Counted from the stretch's first letter, positions 35,715 through 44,731 are shown. The stretch: DNA of 64,000 nt from Sneathiellales bacterium (GCA_028277845.1 JANQFL010000011.1:62001-126000); one strand, 5' to 3'. Notes: generated by a model from the sequence alone, not told the origin. Numbers and translations are program-made.

Positions 35715-36182
35715 ATGCCCTATCAACAGCGGATCGAGGGAATACCGTTCCGTGTCCGCCGTGTCGTGAAATGGGGTGAAACCGATCCGGCCGGTATCGT
35801 CTACACCGCCCGTTTCCTCGACTACGGCATGGAGACGCTCGAGGCCTGGTTCGCGGAGGTGGTGGGCGTGCACTGGCAGCCGTTCAACGTCGACATGAAG
35901 ATGGGGTCGCCGGTGGTGCACGCATCGCTCGACTTCTTCGCGCCGTTGGCGGGCTACGAGTCGTTCACGCTGACCTTGTCGCTGGAGCATATCGGCCGGT
36001 CCGCCTACACGACCCTGATCGACGCCCATAAGGACGACGGCACCCACTGCTTTCAGATCAAGATCGTCGCGTCGATCGTCGACAAGTCGGAAGGCATGAA
36101 GTCGGTCGCGATCCCCGCCGAGTTCCGCGACCGCATGGAGGCCTACCAGAACGCATGCCGCACCGCGGCTGTGGGCGACTGA
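35715..36182 (+). CDS. Hotdog acyl-CoA thioesterase (benzoyl-CoA thioesterase candidate)
   Basis: 4-Hydroxybenzoyl-CoA thioesterase family, hotdog fold, 155 aa. The active-site segment is VKWGETDPAGIVYTARFLDY with the catalytic Asp in TDPAG, followed by MGSPVVHASLDFFAPL. In Azoarcus evansii a thioesterase in the box cluster hydrolyses benzoyl-CoA to spare CoA; the BoxR-type promoter makes that role likely here. GAGGAG lies 6 bases before the ATG at 35715, which I prefer over the ATG at 35709. It converges with the Mla lipoprotein gene. Confidence 0.88.
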   Translation: MPYQQRIEGIPFRVRRVVKWGETDPAGIVYTARFLDYGMETLEAWFAEVVGVHWQPFNVDMKMGSPVVHASLDFFAPLAGYESFTLTLSLEHIGRSAYTTLIDAHKDDGTHCFQIKIVASIVDKSEGMKSVAIPAEFRDRMEAYQNACRTAAVGD

Positions 36183-36196
36183 CCACCCGGGATTTT

Positions 36197-36853
36197 TTAG
36201 TTCGCGGCGGTCGTCGCCATCGACCATTCGACCGTCTGGCGCAGGACCTTGCCCAGCGCCTCGTCGAATGCCGCAACGATGGCCGGCATGGAATCGCTGC
36301 GCGCCGGCACGACCCGTTCGAAGTTGCGCGAGGCGATGATGGCGAGGCGCGGATGCTTGACGATCTTGACGTTCAGCCGGACGCGGATCTGCGGCACCTT
36401 GCGGCCGTCCAGATACTCGGCCTGAAATTCGCGCAGCTCGCTCTTCAGGTTGAAGTCGGACCGCAAGCCGATGGCCTGGCGGCCGACCGCCACGATCTTT
36501 CCGGTGTTCTCGTAGCTCTCCACCAGCAGGGTCTGAATCATTTTCGGCGCCCGTTCGACCCAGCGCGCCTTGGCGAAGTACTTCAATTCCGTCGCCGACG
36601 GCCGCAGGGCGATACGCGCCGAATCCAGCCCGCCGGATGCCAAGGGTTCCTCGACGACGAGCTGCGACATGACGGAGGGCAGATTGGGCGCAAAGGTGCT
36701 TTTGGGCGTCAGATTGTAGAGATCGGGCGCCGGCCCCGTTCCCGGCACGTCGACGCAACCGGCCAGCAGGAATGCCCCGACGACCGACGCTATGACGATC
36801 GGCATTGCATTACGAAGGACATTGAAAAATGACGAATTCGAAAGGAGCGGCAT
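36197..36853 (-). CDS. ABC transport auxiliary lipoprotein (PqiC-like)
   Basis: Outer-membrane-directed lipoprotein of 218 aa. The signal ends in a lipobox, FLLAGC, followed by VDVPGTGPAPDLYNLTPK, which starts the ABC_trans_aux (DUF330/PqiC) domain. In MCE systems this lipoprotein couples the periplasmic lipid shuttle to the outer membrane. A TTG at 36862 overlapping the mlaD stop (TTGA) is possible, but the ATG at 36853 is preferred. It ends the four-gene Mla-type operon. Confidence 0.88.
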   Translation of the reverse strand: MPLLSNSSFFNVLRNAMPIVIASVVGAFLLAGCVDVPGTGPAPDLYNLTPKSTFAPNLPSVMSQLVVEEPLASGGLDSARIALRPSATELKYFAKARWVERAPKMIQTLLVESYENTGKIVAVGRQAIGLRSDFNLKSELREFQAEYLDGRKVPQIRVRLNVKIVKHPRLAIIASRNFERVVPARSDSMPAIVAAFDEALGKVLRQTVEWSMATTAAN

Positions 36854-36858
36854 GGCGG

Positions 36859-37872
36859 TCAATTCTGTTCCGGTATGTATTCTGCGTCCTCAGTGCCGAA
36901 GATGAACCGGGCCGGGTCATCCTCGATGCGTTCGGTAATGCGTGAAATGCTGCTGACCAGGAGACGGGCCTCGGTAATGAAGCGCGAAAACTGGTTCAGG
37001 CCTTCGCCGGCGAACGCCGACAGCCCGTCGCGGTTGTCGTCCACCAAGGAGGTGATCGATTTGCCGGTATCCTCCAGCGACCGTGCGGCTTCGGCCAGGT
37101 CGGCAAGCGTCGTGCGCAGATCCTTTTCAATCACCGAGTCGACACCCGTAAAGGTACCGCGCACGACCGACAGAGTCTGTTCGACGTCGCTGCTCAATCC
37201 GACAAGTCGTTCCGTCAGTTGATTGATGTTGTCGGTGGCTTCGACCACGTTGGCCGAGGCGCTGTCGGCGGCGGTAATGATGCGGTCGAGGGCGTCGGCC
37301 CGGGCCGCCAACCGGCCCGTCAGCGCGTTGATGTCGTTGAGAATGTCCGTCATGGCGGCGCGATTCTCGTCGTTCAGCAACTCGGCCGCACGGTTGACCA
37401 GAACGATGCCGCGGTTGATCAGTTCCGGCGCGCCCTGGAACAGTTCGTCGATGGCCGACGGCGCCGAGGCAATCACGGCCCGGTCCTGTCCTTCGTCGGG
37501 CGTCAACGGCGGACTGTCCTGCGAACCGCCGCTGATCTGCACCAGCGAGACGCCGGTGATGCCCTGCATCTGAATGACGGCAACCGAGTCTTTCTTGATC
37601 GGAGTTGACGTGGCCACCTCGACGGTGACCCGCACCCGGCTGAGGTCGTCGGGCACGATGGCGATATCGGTTACCGATCCGACGGGAATGCCGTTGAAGC
37701 GGACCTCGCTGGCCGTATTCAGGCCGGACACCGGAGCCTGGAAATAGATATCGAAGTAGGCGAACTCGCGGTCGATTTCGACCTTGGCCAGCCAGATGAC
37801 GAAACCGAACAGGGCGCCGATGACGAGCAGGACGAAGCCGCCGATGAGAACATGATTGGCGCGGGTTTCCAT
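36859..37872 (-). CDS. MlaD/MCE family lipid-transport protein
   Basis: Inner-membrane-anchored MCE protein of 337 aa. A single N-terminal transmembrane helix (VLIGGFVLLVIGALFGFVIW) is followed by the MCE domain (about residues 45-115: YFDIYFQAPVSGLNTASEVR, FNGIPVGSVTDI). After that comes a long helical, probably coiled-coil part rich in Asp and Ala (about 130-310). Such proteins form the periplasmic lipid ring of Mla and Mce systems. The ATG at 37872 lies just after mlaF. Confidence 0.92.
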   Translation of the reverse strand: METRANHVLIGGFVLLVIGALFGFVIWLAKVEIDREFAYFDIYFQAPVSGLNTASEVRFNGIPVGSVTDIAIVPDDLSRVRVTVEVATSTPIKKDSVAVIQMQGITGVSLVQISGGSQDSPPLTPDEGQDRAVIASAPSAIDELFQGAPELINRGIVLVNRAAELLNDENRAAMTDILNDINALTGRLAARADALDRIITAADSASANVVEATDNINQLTERLVGLSSDVEQTLSVVRGTFTGVDSVIEKDLRTTLADLAEAARSLEDTGKSITSLVDDNRDGLSAFAGEGLNQFSRFITEARLLVSSISRITERIEDDPARFIFGTEDAEYIPEQN

Positions 37873-37888
37873 CGTGCGGCGGGTATCC

Positions 37889-38701
37889 TTACGCGTTGGT
37901 GGCCGTGGCCGCGCGGGCACGCGGTCCGTGGAAGTATTCCCTAATCCAGGGATGGTCCTGTTGCAACATTTCCGACATGCTTCCCGCGATCAATACCCGT
38001 TTCTCGGCCAAGACGGCGATACGGTCGCAGATTGCATGCAGGCTGTCCAGGTCGTGGGTCACCATGAACACGGTCAGTCCCAGCGCTTGCTGCAGGCGGC
38101 GGATCAGTTGATCGAACGCCGCGGCGCCGATGGGGTCCAGCCCGGCCGTCGGTTCGTCGAGGAAAAGGATTTCCGGATCGAGGGCGAGCGAACGCGCCAG
38201 CCCGGCCCGCTTGCGCATGCCGCCCGACAGCTCCGACGGGAACTTCGCCCCGGCCTCGGGCGCCAGGCCGACCATGCTGATTTTCATGGCGGCGATTTCG
38301 TCCATCAGGTGTTGCGGCATGTCGGTGTACTCGCGCAACGGCACCTGAATGTTCTGCGCCACCGTGAGCGACGAGAACAACGCACCGTCCTGGAACAACA
38401 CCCCCCAGCGCTGTTCGTAACGGCGCCGTTCGTTGGCATCCATGGCGGTCAGGTTCTTGCCGAACACCTCGACCGTGCCGGTGCGCGGCCGGATCAAGCC
38501 GATGATCGTTCTCAGCAATACGGACTTGCCGGTACCCGAGCCGCCGACGACGCCCAACACCTCACCCCGCCGGACATCGAGATCGAGATTGTCGTGGATC
38601 ACCTGGGTCCCGAACTGGGTCTTGACGCCACGCACCCGGATGATGGCGTCATCGGCCGGCGCCGGCGCCGCTTGCAGCACGGGTTCGATGCGCTCGCTCA
38701 T
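37889..38701 (-). CDS. MlaF-type ABC transporter ATP-binding protein
   Basis: ATPase of an Mla-type phospholipid transporter, 270 aa. Walker A is VVGGSGTGKSVLLRT, the signature is ELSGGMRKRAGLARSL and Walker B is ILFLDEPTAGLDPIG, then the H-loop MVTHDLDSLH. The ELSGGM-RKR-AGLA run and the strand RYEQRWGVLFQDGALFSSLT are typical of the MlaF/Mkl family. It starts at an ATG overlapping the mlaE stop, so the proteins are coupled. Confidence 0.94.
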   Translation of the reverse strand: MSERIEPVLQAAPAPADDAIIRVRGVKTQFGTQVIHDNLDLDVRRGEVLGVVGGSGTGKSVLLRTIIGLIRPRTGTVEVFGKNLTAMDANERRRYEQRWGVLFQDGALFSSLTVAQNIQVPLREYTDMPQHLMDEIAAMKISMVGLAPEAGAKFPSELSGGMRKRAGLARSLALDPEILFLDEPTAGLDPIGAAAFDQLIRRLQQALGLTVFMVTHDLDSLHAICDRIAVLAEKRVLIAGSMSEMLQQDHPWIREYFHGPRARAATATNA

Positions 38702-39852
38702 ATGCCGATCACCGCAAAGAAGATCGAGAACAGAGCATCCGCGATCAGCACCAGGAAAATGGATTCGACCACCGAGCGGGTGGTCATCTGGCCGACGCTC
38801 TCGGCGCTGCCCTTGACCTGGAAGCCCTCGTGACAGCCCACCAGGGCAATCAGCAGGGCGAAAAACGGCGCCTTGATGATGCCGGTCCAGAAACTGCTGA
38901 CCGAAACGGCGTCATTCAGGCGTTCGATGAACAAGTCCGGTGCGATACCCAAGGCGAGCCAGGCCATCAGCCCGCCGCCGAACAGTCCCATCATGTCGGC
39001 GACAAAGCCGAGCAAGGGCAACGAAATGATCAGCGCCATCAAACGGGGCAGGACCAGGACCTCGATCGGATCCATGCCCAGGGTGCGCATGGCGTCCACT
39101 TCCTCGTTGACGTTCATCGAGCCGATCTGCGCCGTGAAGGCACTGCCGGAGCGGCCGGCGACGATGATTGCGGTGAGCAGGATGCCGATCTCGCGCAGGG
39201 TGGAGACGGCGATCAGGTTGACGACGAACACTTCGGCACCGAAGCGGCGCAGCTGGTCGGCCCCCTGGTAGGCCAGGACGACACCGATCAGGAACGACAG
39301 CAACGCGACGATCGGCAGGGCATTGAGCCCCACCTGCTCCACGTGGAATACGATGGGCGTCAGGCGCAGTCGGCTGGGATGGCGCAGCCCCCGGGCCAGG
39401 GTGATCAGGACCAGGCCGAAGAACCCGAGGAACGACCGCGCCTCGGAAAAGACCATCAGGGTCGAGTCGCCGATGCGGGCGATCATGCGCATCAAGGCGT
39501 TGCCCGATGGCGGTGCAATTTCACAGGGATTGTCGTTGACCGACGCCTGTTCGATCAGGGCGGCGAACTCGGGCCGGGCACCGACGGTCTCGGCACGGCA
39601 GCCCAGTTCGCCGAGGGTGCGCAACAGGCGGTAAATCAGCCAGGCGCCGGCCGTATCCATGGCCTCGATGCCCGCCAGGTCCAACCGGACCGGCCGGCCC
39701 TTTTCGGGCGCCACGTCACGGACCATCACGTCCAGCGCGGCGGATTGCTCCACCAGCCAGCGTCCGCCCGCCGTCAGCACCAGGGCGTCGCCCTCCTGCG
39801 TCCGGCGCAGCCAGCCTTGATTTACGCTTACATCCATATGCCCCGAGGGCAT
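38698..39852 (-). CDS. MlaE-type permease with N-terminal STAS domain
   Basis: Permease of the Mla-type ABC system, 384 aa. The N-terminal about 115 residues are a STAS-like domain (GGRWLVEQSAALDVMVRD, RLDLAGIEAMDTAGAWLIY) that in E. coli is the separate protein MlaB. The rest has about six membrane segments with the MlaE marks VALLSFLIGVVLAYQGADQL and IGSMNVNEEVDAMRTLGMDP. Two ATGs are in frame (39852 and 39837). It is the first gene of the operon and diverges from hydroxypyruvate isomerase. Confidence 0.93.
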   Translation of the reverse strand: MPSGHMDVSVNQGWLRRTQEGDALVLTAGGRWLVEQSAALDVMVRDVAPEKGRPVRLDLAGIEAMDTAGAWLIYRLLRTLGELGCRAETVGARPEFAALIEQASVNDNPCEIAPPSGNALMRMIARIGDSTLMVFSEARSFLGFFGLVLITLARGLRHPSRLRLTPIVFHVEQVGLNALPIVALLSFLIGVVLAYQGADQLRRFGAEVFVVNLIAVSTLREIGILLTAIIVAGRSGSAFTAQIGSMNVNEEVDAMRTLGMDPIEVLVLPRLMALIISLPLLGFVADMMGLFGGGLMAWLALGIAPDLFIERLNDAVSVSSFWTGIIKAPFFALLIALVGCHEGFQVKGSAESVGQMTTRSVVESIFLVLIADALFSIFFAVIGI

Positions 39853-39983
39853 CCGCCCTACAATTACCTCGCCGCGGCATATTCGCCGCTAAGGCTTTGT
39901 GTGACAAGGCATAGCAGGCGCGCTTGCTCCCCGTCATCCGAGGTGCGAGGATGCGCCCACATTCAATACAGGGTCGTCGTTCC

Positions 39984-40781
39984 ATGCCACGGTTTGCCGC
40001 CAATCTGTCCTTTCTGTTCGGTGAGGTCGAATTCCTCGACCGCTTCGATGCTGCCGCCCGTGCGGGCTTCGAGGCCGTCGAGTATCTCTTTCCCTACGCC
40101 TGGACGCCGGAACAACTGGCCGAACGCCTGCAACGGCACACACTGACGCAAGCCCTGTTCAACGCCCCTCCGGGCGATTGGGACACCGGCGAACGCGGCA
40201 TCACCTGCCTGCCGGGCCGTGAGGGTGAGTTTCAGGACAGCCTGGAAACGGCGATCACCTACGCCAAGGCGCTGGACTGCAAGAACGTGCATATCGTCGC
40301 CGGATTGATGCCGCAAGGTGCCGACCGCGAGGTTTGCGAGCACGTGTTCAGGGACAATCTGAGGTTCGCCTGTCAGGCCTTCGCACCGCACGGCTTGAAC
40401 GTGATGATCGAACCGATCAATCAACGCGACATGCCGGGCTTTTTTTTGCGCGACACACGGCACGCGATTGCCGTTATCGGCGACGTGAATGCCGCAAATC
40501 TGAAACTGCAGTACGACGTCTACCACGCCCAGATCAGTGAAGGAGATCTGGCGGTGACCATCAAGAACAACCTTGCCCATATCGGTCATGTGCAAATCGC
40601 CAATCCGCCGGACAGGCATGAACCGGGCGAGGGAGAAATCGACTACGGATATTTGTTCGGCTGCCTGGATGCGTGGGGCTATGGTGGTTGGATCGGCTGC
40701 GAATACCGGCCGGCGACGACAACACTGGATAGCTTCGCCTGGGCCGCCCCTTATGGCATCGGACCAAAAGCACAGGAGTAA
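39984..40781 (+). CDS. hyi: Hydroxypyruvate isomerase family protein
   Basis: TIM-barrel isomerase of the Hyi family, 265 aa, interconverting hydroxypyruvate and tartronate semialdehyde in glyoxylate metabolism. Seen: FAANLSFLFGEVEFLDRFDA, HIVAGLMPQGADRE, VMIEPINQRDMPGFFL (metal Glu), LKLQYDVYHAQISEGDLA (Asp and His) and IGCEYRPATTT (late Glu). The ATG at 39984 is chosen; the open frame further left lies in the intergenic region. It is followed by a DJ-1 protein after 3 bases, so the two probably share a transcript. Confidence 0.88.
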   Translation: MPRFAANLSFLFGEVEFLDRFDAAARAGFEAVEYLFPYAWTPEQLAERLQRHTLTQALFNAPPGDWDTGERGITCLPGREGEFQDSLETAITYAKALDCKNVHIVAGLMPQGADREVCEHVFRDNLRFACQAFAPHGLNVMIEPINQRDMPGFFLRDTRHAIAVIGDVNAANLKLQYDVYHAQISEGDLAVTIKNNLAHIGHVQIANPPDRHEPGEGEIDYGYLFGCLDAWGYGGWIGCEYRPATTTLDSFAWAAPYGIGPKAQE

Positions 40782-40784
40782 AGC

Positions 40785-41378
40785 GTGACAACCGTGGGGA
40801 TATTGTTGTTCGATAATGCCGAGGAATTGGATTTCGTCGGACCGTGGGAGGTGTATACGGTCGCCGCCATGGGCGACGACACCATGAACGTCTTCACCGT
40901 TTCCCAGACGGGCGAGACGGTCACCTGCGCCAAGGGTATGCGCGTCCTGCCCGACCACAGTTTCGAAACGGCACCGCCCGTCGACATATTGGTCGTACCC
41001 GGCGGCGAAGGCACCCGCGCTGAAGCCGAAAACACGGTGTTGCTGGACTGGATCACCAAGGTTTCGGAAAACTGCCAGTGGGTGACCAGCGTCTGCACCG
41101 GATCCCTGCTGTTGGCGCTGGCCGGTCCAGCCAAGGACAAAAAAGTGACGACACACTGGAGCTTCGTCGACAGTCTGCGCGAACGCGGCGTCGCCGGCGA
41201 CGTGCTCGCCAACATTCGCTATGTGCGCGACGGCAACGTGGTGACATCGGCCGGTGTGTCGGCCGGCATCGACATGTCGCTATGGGTTTTGGGCCAGCTC
41301 ACCTCGCCGGCCAACGCGCGCAAGGTGCAGCACTACATCGAGTACGATCCGGCACCGCCCTACGCGGCGGACGTTTGA
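40785..41378 (+). CDS. DJ-1/PfpI family protein
   Basis: Glutamine-amidotransferase-like DJ-1/PfpI fold, 197 aa. The nucleophilic-elbow cysteine is in VTSVCTGSLLLALAGP, with the conserved Glu at AEELDFVGPWEVY. Relatives include isonitrile hydratase, glyoxalase III-like and AraC N-domains. AGGAG precedes the GTG start. It follows hyi by 3 bases, so a role in hydroxy-carbonyl or glyoxylate metabolism is plausible. Confidence 0.9.
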   Translation: MTTVGILLFDNAEELDFVGPWEVYTVAAMGDDTMNVFTVSQTGETVTCAKGMRVLPDHSFETAPPVDILVVPGGEGTRAEAENTVLLDWITKVSENCQWVTSVCTGSLLLALAGPAKDKKVTTHWSFVDSLRERGVAGDVLANIRYVRDGNVVTSAGVSAGIDMSLWVLGQLTSPANARKVQHYIEYDPAPPYAADV

Positions 41379-41418
41379 CGGGCCCGCCGGAAGTCGGCCT
41401 TCAGGGAGATATGCCGCA

Positions 41419-42105
41419 ATGAACGTCGCACTGCGCATGTGGGAAACCATGGGCGGCCTGGACCGGACGATCCTGCTGGTATCGGTCGGTCTGGGCTTGC
41501 TGTACTGGTTGTCGACCGACTTTCGCCCCTATCCCGGTGCCGCGGTGATCAAGGGACTGTGCTGCACCCTGCTGGCCATCGTCGCCTTCCGGGTGCTGGG
41601 ACCGAAAGCCGGCTTTCTTTTGGGGTTGGCCTTGTTGTTTTCCGCCGCCGGCGACGTGTTTCTGGCCATAGAAAGACCGAACTTCTTCACCTACGGCCTG
41701 GTCGCCTTCCTGATCGGCCATGTGCTGTACATCGTCCTGTTTGCCCGCAATGTTATGCCGGTCGCCGACATCACCGTTCTACGGTGGACCGGCGCCGGCT
41801 GCGTGATCGCCTTCGCCGTCGTAATGGGTGTCTGGCTGAAACCTTCGCTCGGCGGCATGACGGTCCCGGTGCTGGCCTACGTCGCGGTCATCACGACCAT
41901 GGGCGTGTTGTCGATCGTCGCCGGGTTTCCCACCTGGCTGGTGATCGTCGGTGCATTGCTGTTCATGGCTTCCGATTCCATTCTTGCCGTCAACAAATTC
42001 AAGACGGCGGTACCCGCTTCCGGCTATTTGATTTGGGCCACGTATTACGCCGCCCAGGCATTGATATTGTTGGGCGTCGCCGGCAGTAAACTACGTACGC
42101 CTTGA
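41419..42105 (+). CDS. YhhN family membrane protein (lysoplasmalogenase-like)
   Basis: Membrane protein of 228 aa with about seven to eight hydrophobic segments and the YhhN/TMEM86 pattern: LGLALLFSAAGDVFLAIE and VGALLFMASDSILAVNKF, each with conserved acidic residues, then LIWATYYAAQALILLG. Eukaryotic relatives are alkenyl-ether hydrolases (lysoplasmalogenases). The ATG at 41419 follows AGGGAG. It is 40 bp after the DJ-1 gene, so the three genes may form one unit. Confidence 0.9.
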   Translation: MNVALRMWETMGGLDRTILLVSVGLGLLYWLSTDFRPYPGAAVIKGLCCTLLAIVAFRVLGPKAGFLLGLALLFSAAGDVFLAIERPNFFTYGLVAFLIGHVLYIVLFARNVMPVADITVLRWTGAGCVIAFAVVMGVWLKPSLGGMTVPVLAYVAVITTMGVLSIVAGFPTWLVIVGALLFMASDSILAVNKFKTAVPASGYLIWATYYAAQALILLGVAGSKLRTP

Positions 42106-42296
42106 TCCAGCACCGGCTGTCTTTCCACATCGCGGTCCTTGTCGTTGTGGCACTGTCCGCTGCTCCTCTGACTGGAGACAGCGGTTCTGGTAATTCCCCG
42201 TCAGCCGTGTAGGATTGGGCAAAACCCAGTTTACGACGCGTCACAAGCGGCCCGATCGGGCCACGTGTCACGGTTCGCATTCGGGAGGGGCGGGTC

Positions 42297-43454
42297 ATGG
42301 CAACAAGAACGACAACAGCGCTGATCGCCGGCGTTACCTTGGTCGCCGGGCTGGCGACAGGCTACGGTGTCAGCCGGCACTTGCCGCCACCGCCGTTGGA
42401 TGATCAAGCCGCGGTCAAAATGGGTGCCGTATCCCCGGCCGCCGGCCCCGTGTCACCACCTGCCGCCACAGCTCCTGCCGTCCCCGAACCGGTACAATGG
42501 CGGATGGTGTCCACCTATGCTGGTGATCTGCCGCTTCTCGGCACGCTGGGCAAGCGTCTTGCCGCCACCGTACGCGACGCGACGGGTAAATCACTCGACA
42601 TCACCTTCTTCGAGCCCGATGTCTTGATGCCCCCCCTGGAGGGATTTGATGCCGTCAGCGAGGGGCGCGTCGACGCCGTCTGGGGATCGGCCGCATACTG
42701 GGTCGATGAAATCCCGGCGGCGCAATGGTTTGCCGGAACGCCATTTGGCCCGCGCGCCGAAGTCCTGTTGGCCTGGCTGACCTTCGGCGACGGACAGAAA
42801 CTGTGGGATGCGTTGTATGCGCGTCATGGAGTCAAGGCCCTGCCCTGTGGCGTTGCACCGCCCGACGCGGCCGGCTGGTTTCGCGAACCCATCACGCGTA
42901 CGGCGGATCTTAGGAACAGGAACATCCGGATCTTCGGATATGGCGCCCTGGTCATCGAACGGCTGGGCGCCAACGCCCATCGGACCAGTTCCGCGGAAAT
43001 CGCAACCGGCCTGGCGGACGGAACGTTGGATGGCGCCGAGTTCTCGTTTCCGGCGATCGATGTGAAAGCCGGTTTCGATACCGTTTCCAAACACTATTAC
43101 TTTCCCGGCTGGCAACAAGGTGCCGCCATTCTGGAACTATTGGTCAATAAAAGGGCGTTCGAGGCGCTTCCGGCGACGGCCAAGGCGTCCTTGTTGCTTG
43201 CCTGCGGTGACAACATCAAACGGGGGCTGGCCGAAGGTGGCGCCCTGCAAGCTAAAGCGCTGCAGGAATTGACGGACAAAGGCGTATCGATTCAACGATT
43301 TTCGAACGAATTACTCGCCAGTTTGAATGGCGCCTGGTTGGATGTCGTAAAGACACAAAGCGCCAAAGATAAAGATTTTCGGCAGATTTCTGCGTCTCTT
43401 CGCGCCTTCCGGAAGCAATATACCAACTGGGAGAATGTCGGATACGTACGTTAA
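42297..43454 (+). CDS. Membrane-anchored DctP-like TRAP substrate-binding protein
   Basis: TRAP-type periplasmic binding protein of 385 aa, paralogous to the next gene (shared LEGFDAVSEGRVDAVWGSAAYW and HYYFPGWQQGAAILELLVN-type blocks). Unlike the second copy, it has an uncleaved-looking N-terminal helix (ALIAGVTLVAGLATGYGV) and a Pro/Ala-rich linker (residues about 30-65), suggesting a membrane-tethered form. It ends 137 bp before dctP and may supply or sense the same ligand. A possible start lies at the ATG with GGGAGGGG upstream. Confidence 0.86.
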   Translation: MATRTTTALIAGVTLVAGLATGYGVSRHLPPPPLDDQAAVKMGAVSPAAGPVSPPAATAPAVPEPVQWRMVSTYAGDLPLLGTLGKRLAATVRDATGKSLDITFFEPDVLMPPLEGFDAVSEGRVDAVWGSAAYWVDEIPAAQWFAGTPFGPRAEVLLAWLTFGDGQKLWDALYARHGVKALPCGVAPPDAAGWFREPITRTADLRNRNIRIFGYGALVIERLGANAHRTSSAEIATGLADGTLDGAEFSFPAIDVKAGFDTVSKHYYFPGWQQGAAILELLVNKRAFEALPATAKASLLLACGDNIKRGLAEGGALQAKALQELTDKGVSIQRFSNELLASLNGAWLDVVKTQSAKDKDFRQISASLRAFRKQYTNWENVGYVR

Positions 43455-43456
43455 TG

Positions 43457-43478
43457 AATGCAATTACGTATGCATTAT
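43457..43478. promoter_or_regulatory. TGCA palindrome upstream of dctP
   Basis: AATGC (43457-43461) and GCATT (43472-43476) form an inverted repeat with 10-base spacing, each arm extending to TGCA (43459 and 43471). The right arm continues as GCATTAT, the same core seen at the boxR and thioesterase promoters. It sits 113 bp before the TRAP dctP gene, where no clear -10 is visible, so BoxR control of the transporter is a hypothesis. Confidence 0.5.
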
Positions 43479-43591
43479 TCCACCAATAAGACGTTGCTAT
43501 TGACGTCGGCACGTGTAGCATGGCCTTCGACTAACGCGCTCAATGAAACAAAAAGCGCACTGGGAGCATTACTTAACAGGGAGGATCAATA

Positions 43592-44653
43592 ATGAAGTTT
43601 TCGAGTTTCCTGAAAACCGTCGCCGCTGTCGGCGTAGCCGGCGGATTGACCGCGGCCGTGAGCATGGATGCCAACGCGGCTGACAAGCGGGTCAAATGGA
43701 AGATGCACAGCACCTTCGGCAGCAAGCTGACCCAGCTGGGCACCGGCGGCAAGCGTTTTGAGAAACTGATCAAGGAAATCTCCGGGGGCAACATCCAGAT
43801 CAAGTTCTTCGAGCCGGGTGCATTGGTTCCCGCACTCCAGGGATTTGACGCGGTGCAGGCCGGTTCGGTCGACGCCTCCTGGGGCGCCGCCGGCTACTGG
43901 GTCGGCAAGATCCCGGCGGCCGGTTTCTTTACCGCCGTTCCGTTCGGTCCCCGCGCCAGCGAATATCTTGCCTGGATCAAATTCGGCGGCGGCCAGGAAC
44001 TGTATGACGAGCTGTATGCCGAACAAGGCGTCAAGGGCGTCTTCTGCGGCATCATCGCGCCGGAAGCCTCGGGCTGGTTCCGCAAGGAAATCAAGGGCCT
44101 CGACGACCTTAAGGGTCTGAAAATGCGCTTCTTCGGCCTCGGTGCCCGTGTGATGGAAAAGATGGGTGTGTCGACCCAGTTGCTGGCCAGCGGCGACATC
44201 TTCCCGGCCCTGGAACGCGGCACCATCGACGCCACCGAGTTTTCCATGCCGGCCATCGACCTCAAGCTCGGCTTCTACCAGGTTGCCAAGCACTACTACT
44301 TCCCGGGCTGGCACCAGCAATCGTCGATCCTGGAACTGTTGGTGAAGAAGGACAAGTGGGACGCCCTGTCCGACACGCAGCGCATGCAGATCCTACACAC
44401 CTGCGACGCCAACATCGCGTACATGCTGGCCGAAGGTGAAGCGATCCAGGTCGCCGCCCTGCAGGAACTGCAGAGCAAGGGCGTCACCTTGCACCGCTGG
44501 CCGCAGGATTTCCTGGATGCCCTGCAAAAAGCCTGGGACGAAGTTCTGGCTGAGGAGTCGGCCAAGAACGCTGGCTTCAAGAAGGTTGCCGAATCGCTCG
44601 GCAAGTTCCGCGAGAACTACAAAACTTGGAAGGACATGGGCTATCTGAACTAA
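43592..44653 (+). CDS. dctP: TRAP transporter substrate-binding protein DctP
   Basis: Soluble periplasmic TRAP receptor of 353 aa. The signal peptide (SSFLKTVAAVGVAGGLTAAV, then MDANAADKR) is cleavable, and the mature protein keeps the binding-protein fold: KFFEPGALVPALQGFDAV, GWFRKEIKGLDDLKGLKMR and HYYFPGWHQQSSILELLVK. The Arg in KMRF is the usual carboxylate-binding arginine, so an organic acid is the likely ligand. GGGAGG precedes the ATG. It is followed by dctQM. Confidence 0.92.
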   Translation: MKFSSFLKTVAAVGVAGGLTAAVSMDANAADKRVKWKMHSTFGSKLTQLGTGGKRFEKLIKEISGGNIQIKFFEPGALVPALQGFDAVQAGSVDASWGAAGYWVGKIPAAGFFTAVPFGPRASEYLAWIKFGGGQELYDELYAEQGVKGVFCGIIAPEASGWFRKEIKGLDDLKGLKMRFFGLGARVMEKMGVSTQLLASGDIFPALERGTIDATEFSMPAIDLKLGFYQVAKHYYFPGWHQQSSILELLVKKDKWDALSDTQRMQILHTCDANIAYMLAEGEAIQVAALQELQSKGVTLHRWPQDFLDALQKAWDEVLAEESAKNAGFKKVAESLGKFRENYKTWKDMGYLN

Positions 44654-44697
44654 GCCCGTCGAATTTCAGTCTCGTTACTGTAGACGCGTAGCGAAGC

Positions 44698-44731
44698 GGC
44701 CGGAGTTCCCTTATCGGGGCTCCGGCCCTTT
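44698..44731 (+). terminator. Hairpin between dctP and dctQ
   Basis: GGCCGGAG (44698-44705) pairs with CTCCGGCC (44720-44727); inner CCC/GGG pairs extend it, then a weak T-stretch follows. It lies between the abundant binding-protein gene and the permease genes. Partial termination or mRNA stabilisation would give more DctP than DctQM; which one applies cannot be told here. Confidence 0.62.

Noticed and set aside
42106-42296. Possible riboswitch ahead of the first dctP
   Set aside because: Short GC-rich segments can be paired, but no conserved riboswitch core is visible.
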